NCBI RefSeq assembly: GCF_003073045.1 | Contig: NC_037598.1 | Location: forward strand, 12,066,486-12,130,485 | Direction: 5' to 3' | Length of the DNA: 64,000 nucleotides | Source: Pomacea canaliculata | Lineage: Eukaryota > Mollusca > Gastropoda > Architaenioglossa > Ampullariidae | Shown here: positions 55,701 to 64,000 of the stretch, piece after piece | How the letters are laid out: every line of letters begins with the position of its first letter | Position numbering within the stretch: position 1 is the stretch's first letter | Position numbers and translations under genes: made by a program | The notes under the pieces: generated by a model | What the model saw: the letters and a program-made list of their open reading frames with translations, nothing else | The model's database searches: none | Told to the model about the DNA's origin: nothing

Positions 55701-58700
55701 AAAGCATAAACTCCTGAAAATGGAACAAGACCTAATAAAACGTGGATATTCATTGTCCACCTTTTTTTGTGTTTGGTGATATTCAACTCCACGAAACATA
55801 TATCATCACATCTCTATAACTGGGATTGTTTGAAAAGTGAATGATCCTATGCAATTGCACTTCACTGTTATAAAAGATCTAAGTGTGCAACTGCCAGTAT
55901 TTGCATATTTCTTTTCTAGAGGGACATACAAGTTTATATACACCTCCTTCCCTGAGAAAAAGTGCTTGAATGTTATTTTTAGATACAAGCTCATTTTCAG
56001 CACTGCATCTGGGTTTCCTGTTTTTATGTTGTTGTTTTTGCTAGGTAAAGGACCAGGGTACAACTAATGCTGTAATGAAGATCAGAAAACCAGCTGTGCC
56101 ACATTTCGTTTGGCATTATCAGTGATCGCAAGATTCTTTTAGCTTGCTCTGGATGACATCATGTTTTCTAATACTTCATAACCTGCAATAACATCCTTGT
56201 AAAATATTGATTTATTGGTTTTTTTTTATTTTGCAGTGAATATGAATGGAAAAGGGTGTGATAATCCTGATGGTTACGTAGTCAATGATAATCAGATCTA
56301 TTCTCTGTATTACGACTACTCGCCACAAATCCAAGGTAGCAGGGACCACTGTGACGTGTCTCTGCGTACTTCCCTAACAATTCGCCGACTAAAATACTAC
56401 GTCACCACACTAGACCTCTTGGACTGTGGTGTTGAAATTTTGGTGTACTACAATCCTAGCATATCTGCAACACCAACGGTAATATTCCTGGCAAAATTGT
56501 TCAAAATAAAGAATACAGATGTTTTACAGAAAAAAAAAATTAAATCAGTTCTACCTCAACAGAAGTTTATGCAGACAAAAATTGTATCGTGGCCTGATTA
56601 CAAACAGTATTGCTAATGTAAAGTTGTTTGCTCATTTATGTTTTGAGTTGTCTAACTTGTTTTTTGTGTGATGTTCATAAACATTTCTAAATTTTAGTTT
56701 GGACTTTTTTGATGATTCTTTTCTTTAATCTGTTAAAGCTGTTTTGTTCTCATGCTTGCAGAGAAAATTGAGCTGTAATGACGACAAAAAGCTGCCAATT
56801 ACTGAGACTTCAAACTTCAACTCACTGAAGTTTAGTCTACGGAAAACAACGTCACAAGCAAACACCATAAGGATTTTGATCAGAGTCACTACAGATCATG
56901 GTAGTGGCTTATTTTAAAGCCTTAAACAGTTACAGACTTGTATATATTAGGGTTTGCCATCAATTGTTGTTTTTTTTCCTTGGTACTCCAGTTTTTTCCA
57001 CCTTGTGAGAGTATGTGTGTGGAGAGAAAGCGAGAATGATGTTGAATGAATTCTGTACGATGTATTTGATCCCTACTGAAAACTTTGCTCTGGATTTATG
57101 TGTGTATAGCATCTTTAGCCCACATTTGATTGGGAAGGTGCTGTGCAAAAAAATCTTATTATTATGATAATAATAATGGTTGTTCATTAGTGAAAGTTTT
57201 TGTAATGGTTTTTGCATATTTTTATGATACTTATCTTGGTATTTTCTTCTGTCACTAACAGGACCAGACATAGGTTTGGTGAAGGGGGAGTCTGAGTTCT
57301 ATGAGACACCTCTGCAGCCTGGTGCCATAGCAGGCATTGCCATTGCTGGTGCTATAATTGTCGTTGCCCTGATTGGCCTTGCAATCTATTGCTGCATCAG
57401 AAACCGACGGGAGAATCTTAAACATGTTGAGGCGAGTGGCGCCCCATCTGCATCAAGTGTCTTCACTTCTGGTAGTGTCTGTCTCAATTACTGGTTGTCT
57501 GTTCATGCTAACATACCATCCTTTAGGCAGCTTGGGGCTTTCTTTTGAGGTCTTTTACTGTTTTTGGCAAGTCAAGCAAAGAAGGAAATCTTTCACAATT
57601 TATGTTAGTAATGTTAAATGTAAAAGTGAACCTTTTTTGAACATTTAAGCAAAGGTTTTTGTTTTTGAAAAAGGAAGTATTCATGCAGATGGAAATTATT
57701 GGATGATTTTTTTTTTCAACATGGATACCGTAACAAAATGAGAAGAACAATAGGATTACTGTAGAATAATACTTCATACTTATGATATATTTAAAAAAAA
57801 CTGATAATGCATGTTTTTATTTATAGGAACTTCCCAGAACATGTTCCCGGCCAACAACAAGCGTTCCAGAGGAAGCTATGGCTCCATGGAAGACGTTCGA
57901 AGCACCACCACCTCTTCCACAGGGAAGAATGCAAATGCCTACTCCAACAAAGGCTACAAGATCGATGGAGACGAGAAGAGCACCAACAACTACTACAACA
58001 AGGGTATAAGGCCGACTCAGACGAGAAGAAGCCTCACCGACAGAACTCGTACTCCAGGCGCGACAAGAACCAGGGGGGGCACCTCAACGAGGCCTACGAA
58101 CAGTCGGATGTAAGTGCCGATGGCACTGACTTCTCTCGTGGAGAAAGTGGGCGTGCACTGAAATATGCTAAAAATAAGCAATACAGTCGGACAGAGGAGT
58201 ATCAGATGAGCAAAGTCAACAAGATGCCTGTCAATGGCATTTTAAAGACAAGGTCCAAGTCCCCAAACAGATCTCAGTCATCTACAGAGAGTTCTACAGA
58301 CAACAATGCTCTGGTGTATGGATACAGTCATTCAAGTAGTGCCCATCCCAACACCCAGCATATTGTCACTGTTGAAAAGACTCGCTCCAGATCCCACTCT
58401 CGTGGATCACGATCTGTCAGGTCAGGATCCACAGGATCACAGGGCCGTTCAAGCTCTGCAAGTAGAGCAACAGGTAAGGACAAGAAAATGCCCTCGACTG
58501 GCCGACAGTATGGTGATTTATCTACTTTTCTTGATGAGAAAGGTCGTAAGCCAAGGTCTCGTTCTAATAGTACAAATCGAAAACGAAACGATTCTAGAGC
58601 TAGTGAAAGAGAACTGGGTGACATTTCATTTTCATCCTCAAAGAAGAACACAGTTGGAAAAAGAGTTCATATTCAGGGAGTGGAGAGTGACATTTAGATC

Positions 58701-61700
58701 TTTGTAAAGCAATTTCTTAGGAATTTTTAATGTTATCAGAGAATCGAAAAACTAAAACTATTTTTCTGTTTTTGAACCAACAGCACAGGTCGCCAAATAA
58801 CATTGTATGCAAACTATGCAGATATACCTGTAGATTGCCATTGGGAGCTCAAAGAGGAAAACGTGTTTGTGTACAGTGATGTGAGAACTAGGAGCAAATC
58901 AGAGAATAGATTGTTTGCAGAGATCTGATTTGTTCTGAAATAAAATAGGTGACAACCTTGAATCTGAATGCTACCTTTGTCTCTATACACTAGCAGTAAG
59001 TGGAATGTGGAAAGAGAATGGGGGATGATGTGGTTGGACACTGCAGCTAATGCCATCTTGCCATCACATTAACTATGCGCTTGGTGATAGGAAAAATGAA
59101 GCTGTTTATGTGGTGTTGTCTGTTGGTATGAACTGAAGGACAATAAATATCTTCAAGTGGATCGATTACCAAAACATTTCAGTATTTTGTGTGAAATAAC
59201 TTTTTTTTATGGCTACATTTTCCCAAAGATAGTGCTTCTGTAAAGGATATAAATTGTGGATTATCAAAAGACAGCAAAGATAAGCGATGGGAAAGACTTT
59301 GTTCTCAGATTTCCATAAAAGCCATGAAATTGCACAGCAGCAAACATGAACAGTAATTGTCCTGAAAGAACCACTGTACAAAAGATGGTCGATTTTCAGG
59401 TTAGCTGAGGAAAGGACTCCTACATTTTGGGGTTTTTTTCTGGATCTCTTGCTTTCGTACATGCATCCTAAAATCACAAACAGCATGAAAGTGTACATAT
59501 ATCAGCTAATGAAAACATTATAAAAAGTGATTTTGTGCTTAATAGTACTATTTTTTTTTCAAAATTTAGTTTCTCACTCAGTGGTCATACCTGACCATGT
59601 ATGGTGAGTGGGTTTGTCACACAGGAACGCTTTGTTTGCAACCTGTTCCCTGAGCAGAGATTCACATTTTCATATGTCTAAACATTTGAGGCACACTATA
59701 ACAAGCTATTAAACATTATATCCTACTTTGAAACATATGAATCTGCATATGCAGCATACAGTGTATGCTTTATAGATTTTCAAGACTGTGCTGTTGAAAC
59801 CAATGTTCAAATATACTGATTTGGTCATCTCTGTAAAACAACATTTATGTTTTGTCATTTACAAAATCAGACATTCGGTGAGCAGACTTCTTTATAGTTA
59901 CAAAGCTCATCTGGAACCATAAAATGATTACATGAATGTCCATTCGTTAATATTGCGTTGAGAAGAGGTATGAGGAAAGAGATGTTTATTAAACTGCCTA
60001 TATTTGTAGCCTTGCTTTAACAAACAATTACAAAAAGCTTTCTCATAATAACAATTTGAACATTAGTTACATGACTTGTGACTGCTCTCCCCATGATCTT
60101 AGACAGCCATCTAGCCAAACCAAATGGTCCTGAATGAAGACTTGACTGGAGCAAAGATGGCTGGAAGTTTATGGGTAGAACTGATTTCTTAAAAATGAGC
60201 ACCATAAGGTTAAGAGTCAGCATGACCTACTATGAAAATAAACTTGACAGTGCGTAGAATTCTTACCTACAATAACATTTTAAAATATTTGGCAAGCATA
60301 TGGCATATGGAACCTACATCAAATTTGCGCATTTTATGTTTTAAGTTAGTTTTTAATTTTGAAATATGAGGATCTGCTAATTGCCATTACAAGTCCAGTT
60401 TTTAACTATTTTAGGTGAAATGTGTACTTTTACCAGTCAAAAGCATATAGGCACAAACATATTTTAATTGTTGGCAAGTTTTCCAAGGTTAATTATTGGT
60501 TTGACTTTGTGGACAAAAATTGTTTGTGTGGCATGTCAGGATGAGTGAAATGTTTGCACATTTGGCTGAAGGTTTCATTTGACACAGCATAGAGGCTGTG
60601 GCGCTTGGGTTAACTGATGATAACTGCAGGATGCCATGGACTGTGATTAATCATACCAGAGTTTTTTTCCTCAAGTGTGTGCAACAGCTCTGGATTGGTG
60701 CTACCACTAATGATCTCCATTCTGTTTCCCTGTGATCATTCTTTGTCATAACCATTTTAACACTCCTGTAAGACTTCACTGACAGAGGTCTCTTGTAGGG
60801 ACTTAACCTTATCCATATCTCCCCCTCCCTACCGCTACCTTCTTTTGGAAAAGTCAGTAAAGGAATTCTTCTTAAGCAATCAGTACTCACAGAGAAAAAC
60901 TGTTGGGTGAAAACATCTTTTCTTTACTCTCAGAATTGCTAAACCCTGTAACACTATAGCTGGGTTTAACAGATGGCTTGTTACTTTTCATGTAACATCT
61001 TTTCTCAGCCACTGTGAAGTTTGTTCAGGTGCTGAATGAGGCTTACAACACCAGCCACTCATTTATCCATCCCATGCATGAACCAAAGCATTTGCTTGTG
61101 TTTGCATGAGGGAATGGCTGTTCGAATGCAGAATGGTCATACTAAGATGCTAATGCAGCAAAGCAAGCAAATTTGTCAATACATGTTTTGCTTACAGGAA
61201 CATCCCAGAAAATCTCGCCAAATGACAGAGCAAGCTGCGGGTCAGCAGATGGTGAAAGTACCACCTCTGCAACTGCACCGATTGCTGATGCTTTCACTAA
61301 TGAAAGCAACCAAGAGAAAAAACAGGCCATACCCTCCACAGAAACCTACAAGGCCAAGTCTGAGGCTTACCAAGGCAAAAATACTACTGCTAGCTCCAAT
61401 AAAGGCAGTAAGGCTAATATAAACCAAAAATATGTTGGTGATGTTTCAAGCAAGAACAGTAAAGCTGATCCAGACAAGAATGCCAATGCCTTTTCTGAGA
61501 AGCAGTCCAACGATAACAACATGGATACTCGATCCATCAGCAGTGTGGACAATAAGATTAACCCAGACGAAAATAAGGGCACCTACTCCAAAAAAAGCCA
61601 TAAGGCCAAACAAAATAAGCCTGACTCCCAACAGGAGAAAGAACTATCAGGATATGTTAACAAGACCTATGAGGATTTGAGTACAAAAAGCAAACATGAT

Positions 61701-62333
61701 CATGCTTACTCCAAGAAAGGTCGTAAGGCCAAACAAGTTGGCATGAAGCCTGACTCCCAACACAAAAAAGAACTGGCAGGACATGTCAACAAGGCATGTG
61801 AGCAATCAGATGTGAGTGTGAATAGCACTGAAATTTCTTCTGTGGAATATGGTAGTGCAAAGCAACATGATGAGAAGGGGCCCTATAGTCCAACAGAAAT
61901 GAGCAAAAGACCTACCAGCGGTATCTTAAAGAGAAGGTCCAAGTCTCCAAATAGGTCTCGATCATCTGCAGACATCTCTTTAGACACAAATGCACTAGTT
62001 TATGGATACAGTCATGGCAGTGGCACCAATCCCAACACACTTCACATACCCACCATTGAGCGGACTCGGTCCAGGTCACATTCAGTCAGCTCAGGATCTC
62101 GGAGTCGTTCAAGCTCTATGAGTAAAGTTTCGGGCAAAGACAAGATGCTGCCAAAGACCACCCGACAGTATGGTGATTTGTCAAATTTTCTTAATGACAG
62201 AGGTCATAGGTCAAGGTCTCATTCTCGCAGTGGTTATCGAGAAAGAAGTGGTTCCAGAACTAGCGAAAAAGAACAGAAGAAGACCACTGGTGGAAAACGA
62301 GTCCACATTCAGGGAGTAGAGAGTGACATTTAG
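52799..62333 (+). CDS. CUB-like single-pass membrane protein with Ser/Arg-rich tail, intact isoform, 603 aa, five exons
   Basis: Exons are 52799-52883, 56237-56478, 56762-56900, 57262-57471 and 61198-62333 (1812 nt, phases 1,0,1,1). The coding exon starts at 52,489 with its leader. Residues 1-25 are a signal peptide (MEANYFIVLFTLGLFLL..., probable cut after AVA). Residues about 29-156 are CUB-like, with cysteines at 36, 67, 92 and 114 and an LLDCGVEILVYY motif. The transmembrane helix is about 177-198, followed by CCIRNRRE. The cytoplasmic tail (226-603) has degenerate Lys/Asp-rich repeats, then GILKRRSKSPNRS, NALVYGYSH, an RS-rich stretch, RQYGDLSNFL, and ends KRVHIQGVESDI. The terminal S-D-I fits a class I PDZ ligand. 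The CUB exons match the gene at 11.9-16.5 kb in length, phase and cysteine spacing (22 residues between the third and fourth core cysteines in both). Function is not known; membrane receptor or adhesion is inferred from layout. The intact frame here makes this the safer isoform. Confidence 0.85.
53531..53726. mobile_element. truncated copy of the palindromic MITE
   Basis: It begins in the interior at TAGGTGGACTGCTGTCTGTC and carries GTGACTAAACCGGAAGC. It ends with the right arm CCTCGTTTTAACAGTTAACT ... CAGTAATACAAGTTCGTGG. The A run in the arm is longer than in the complete copy at 20.6 kb. The left arm is missing. Confidence 0.78.
53735..53820 (+). repeat. SINE type A fragment
   Basis: CAGGGATGGGCGTTGGGGG followed by TCTTCTGGTACTCCGGTTTC parallels the middle of the type A copy at 5,920-5,955. 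It lies directly beside the MITE, suggesting nested insertion. Confidence 0.5.
54385..54560 (-). repeat. SINE type B tail fragment
   Basis: The plus strand shows AAGGACCATGCTCTCAGTGC and then AGACATGGACAGAATACATA, the reverse of the tail segment seen in the full copy at 44,700-44,995. Diverged. Confidence 0.5.
56947..57184 (+). repeat. SINE type A fragment inside the second CUB-like gene
   Basis: The body includes TACTCCAGTTTTTTCCACC, like the CTACTCCAGTTTACTCTAC block of the 5.8-kb copy. It ends in an ATTATTATGATAATAATAAT tail. It sits in the intron just before the transmembrane exon. Confidence 0.5.
57827..58697 (+). pseudogene. alternative terminal exon (tail copy 1) of the CUB-like gene, with one-base frameshift
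   Basis: Its acceptor (TTATAG at 57,821-57,826) and phase match the donor at 57,471, just as copy 2 at 61,198 does. Both begin with GTSQ after splicing and end VHIQGVESDI. From 57,827 the correct frame reads GTSQNMFPANN and GYKIDGDEKS, but stops at 58,113. The second half in another frame reads GYKADSDEKK, AYEQSDVSADG, GILKTRSKSPNRS, NALVYGYSH and RQYGDLSTFL, all conserved with copy 2. The break lies at about 58,000-58,008 (AACAAGGGTATAAGG), where one base is missing. As written, the isoform would be about 320 residues and lose the conserved tail. The strong conservation after the break argues for a sequencing or assembly error, or a very recent mutation, more than old decay. Called as a broken exon, not as a dead gene. 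Confidence 0.8.
58939..58944 (+). terminator. polyadenylation signal candidate for tail copy 1
   Basis: AATAAA about 240 bases after the copy 1 stop codon. A second AATAAA lies at 59,142-59,147. Together they allow a transcript that ends with the first terminal exon. Confidence 0.5.
59150..61197 (+). other. spacer between the two alternative terminal exons
   Basis: AT-rich, with no CUB, transmembrane or signal-peptide exon on either strand. This supports copy 2 being a terminal exon of the same gene and not part of a separate one. A short (GATGATAA)-like segment and several A/T runs are present. The copy 2 acceptor (GTTTTGCTTACAG) ends at 61,197. Confidence 0.55.
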
Positions 62334-64000
62334 TTGTTGTTTTTTTTAATAATAATTTCTTCTTATATTTAATGGCTGATATCAAAACTGGATCTGTGTA
62401 TTCATTTACATTTTAGAATGTGACAGTTTGTCATCAAATACTGTTGTATGCAGCTGGGTGCAGACCGTGAGCTATAGACTATGTGGAGGAAGTCATTGAA
62501 AGAAAAAATGTTCTTTTCAGTGTTTTGAAAACCTGAAAGGCATCACAGCATATGCCACTGCCCTTCCATAATAATCTGTATAAGCTTGTAGACTAAAGAG
62601 GAAAAACACGGACAACTTTATGTCAAGAGCAGAGCTAGTCTCAAATAGTCTTTTAAAAAAAAGGAAAGGCAAATAACAGGGTCAAGAGAAACAAATATAG
62701 CAGCTGACAGCTGTAAGTGATCTGTTTGGTAGTCTTATTATTTTTTTAAATTCAGGATGTGTTGTGGTTTAATGGGATCTTTGTAGGTGAAGATGGGTGT
62801 GCCTGAGGTTGCAGCCAAAACATAAATACCATATGCCTCACTTGTGTCCTCTGTGCAAGTGCATTGATGGTGGATGGTCTAAATGTTGAAGTAGTTGGAT
62901 ATATTAGTCTACTGTGGTAATACTGTGAACCTACAAGCCTGGATAATGAATGGTCCAATTACAAGAAAAGGGTGTAACTGAGGTCTTGGATTTTCGTGGC
63001 AGCAAATGGTAAAACAGTCACGGTTGTATTTGCCATGTAAGCTCTTTATTCAAATAAAATATGAATTGTTTTCAGAAGGAATGCAATAAGCAAGAAAATG
63101 TTCTTGTGTGCTGGTCTCCAAGCTTGCCTTTTTTGATTTTTTTTTTTTTAAAGGCTTTGTCATTTTGTAGATGACAGGTAACAGGAAAATTGGAAAGAAG
63201 GGTTTGTTCCATGAATGGCTACATACTAGATTTCCACCATTATGAGGTGGGGCCTTCCTAAAAGTGTTTTGGACACAATGACCCATTATGCCTGAGGAGC
63301 TTACAGATTTACAAATACAATTGAAAATCTATTGGTGGGATTAATGTTATACTTTTATAAATAATCCTTTTTTTTTTCCTCTTGTGGCTTTCATATCCTT
63401 ACTATATATTTCAACAAAAATAAAAATAAATGTACATGCAGGTTGCCAATATGCCAAATTTTGTTTTTGAGAATATTTAAGTTTGTTTCTGACATGGCAG
63501 TATAGCCCCATTTTCTTCTTCTTTTACAAGCAGACACAGAGCAAAGTAGATATTAAAAGACTGAAGATTGTAAGGGTTGCGTTTTGCCAAACTGCACTGA
63601 TTTGGGGATTTAACATAGAGGTGGCATCTCATGGTGGAAAAGTATATGTTAAGATGGTTACTGTTTTGGTTTTTTTTTTTCTACATACATATATTTCAAA
63701 TGTGTGGGAAAAACAAGTTTTGGTGTAAAACTAGTCCAAAACAAGTTGAGGACAGCTCAATCAAGTAAATATGAATTTGAACAAGTGATCAGTGCCTTAA
63801 GAACAATATTTTACAAGAATGCCCTGCAGTATCCTCTGCACTACTAATAGATGGCAATAAATATTTGCAATTGCCTCTGTTTTGGCTTATTCCTCAATAC
63901 TTGTGCGGTGTCATTTCTCCTTATCCTTCCTTTTCTTCATTTTGCCATCTTGCATTGGTTTTTTGACTTAACAGGATAATGAGCCTTCTTCACTGACACT
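62334..64000 (+). other. 3' UTR and flank of the second CUB-like gene
   Basis: Follows the copy 2 stop codon. AATAAA occurs at 63,053-63,058 and 63,856-63,861, either of which could end the transcript. No other gene is seen before the window ends. Confidence 0.5.

Larger units (their letters stand above)
52884..56236 (+). other. intron after the signal-peptide exon of the second CUB-like gene
   Basis: Large phase 1 intron. It contains a GC-richer block at about 53,180-53,460 of unknown origin, a truncated palindromic MITE (53,531-53,726), a SINE type A fragment (about 53,735-53,820), and a reversed SINE type B tail (about 54,385-54,520). The rest is AT-rich with no coding signal seen. Confidence 0.6.

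Noticed and set aside
58700..61197. Hypothesis that the second tail exon belongs to a separate tandem gene
   Set aside because: No CUB, transmembrane or signal-peptide exon was found in this interval, and the phase fits the upstream donor.

Overview
The window is eukaryotic nuclear DNA from an animal: AT-rich, with short protein-coding exons bounded by GT..AG introns, long introns, polyadenylation signals, microsatellites and many tRNA-derived SINEs and small DNA transposons. A gastropod or other mollusc is my best guess, inferred from the overall texture and the SINE style; the sequence does not prove it. No CRISPR array, operon or bacterial signal is present.

Layout. (1) 1-7,690, minus strand: the 5' end and most of the body of a CFAP100 (CCDC37) orthologue, eleven coding exons plus a 5' leader exon; its last exons lie left of the window. 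(2) 7,690-11,070: intergenic or 3' UTR, holding a hAT-type MITE with an intact 8-bp target duplication. (3) 11,878-16,544, minus strand: a complete five-exon gene for a 285-residue single-pass receptor-like protein (signal peptide, CUB-like ectodomain, transmembrane helix, Cys cluster, PPPY tail). (4) 16,600-29,900: gene-poor, repeat-rich DNA with a palindromic MITE family, SINEs and a CpG-rich block. (5) 29,950-34,145, plus strand: a RING-finger protein (474 residues) whose RING is split by an intron filled with SINE and retrotransposon relics, followed by a long AT-rich 3' UTR or intergenic stretch. (6) 39,300-50,900: repeat-rich DNA with a decayed reverse transcriptase, a 14-unit minisatellite with higher-order structure, and SINEs. 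(7) 50,966-63,900, plus strand: a second gene of the CUB-like membrane family, with two tandemly duplicated, phase-compatible terminal exons for alternative Ser/Arg-rich cytoplasmic tails. The upstream tail exon carries a one-base frameshift.

The most interesting content is the pair of CUB-like membrane proteins at 11.9-16.5 kb and 52.8-62.3 kb. They share exon number, intron phases (1,0,1,1), a transmembrane exon of exactly 210 bp and the spacing of the third and fourth core cysteines. Their cytoplasmic tails are unrelated: one has PPPY motifs, the other is Ser/Arg-rich with a C-terminal PDZ-type ligand. I do not recognise the family by name. It looks like a membrane receptor or adhesion design in which an old ectodomain is joined to exchangeable signalling tails. 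The CFAP100 and RING genes look like ordinary neighbours with no evident functional link to it.
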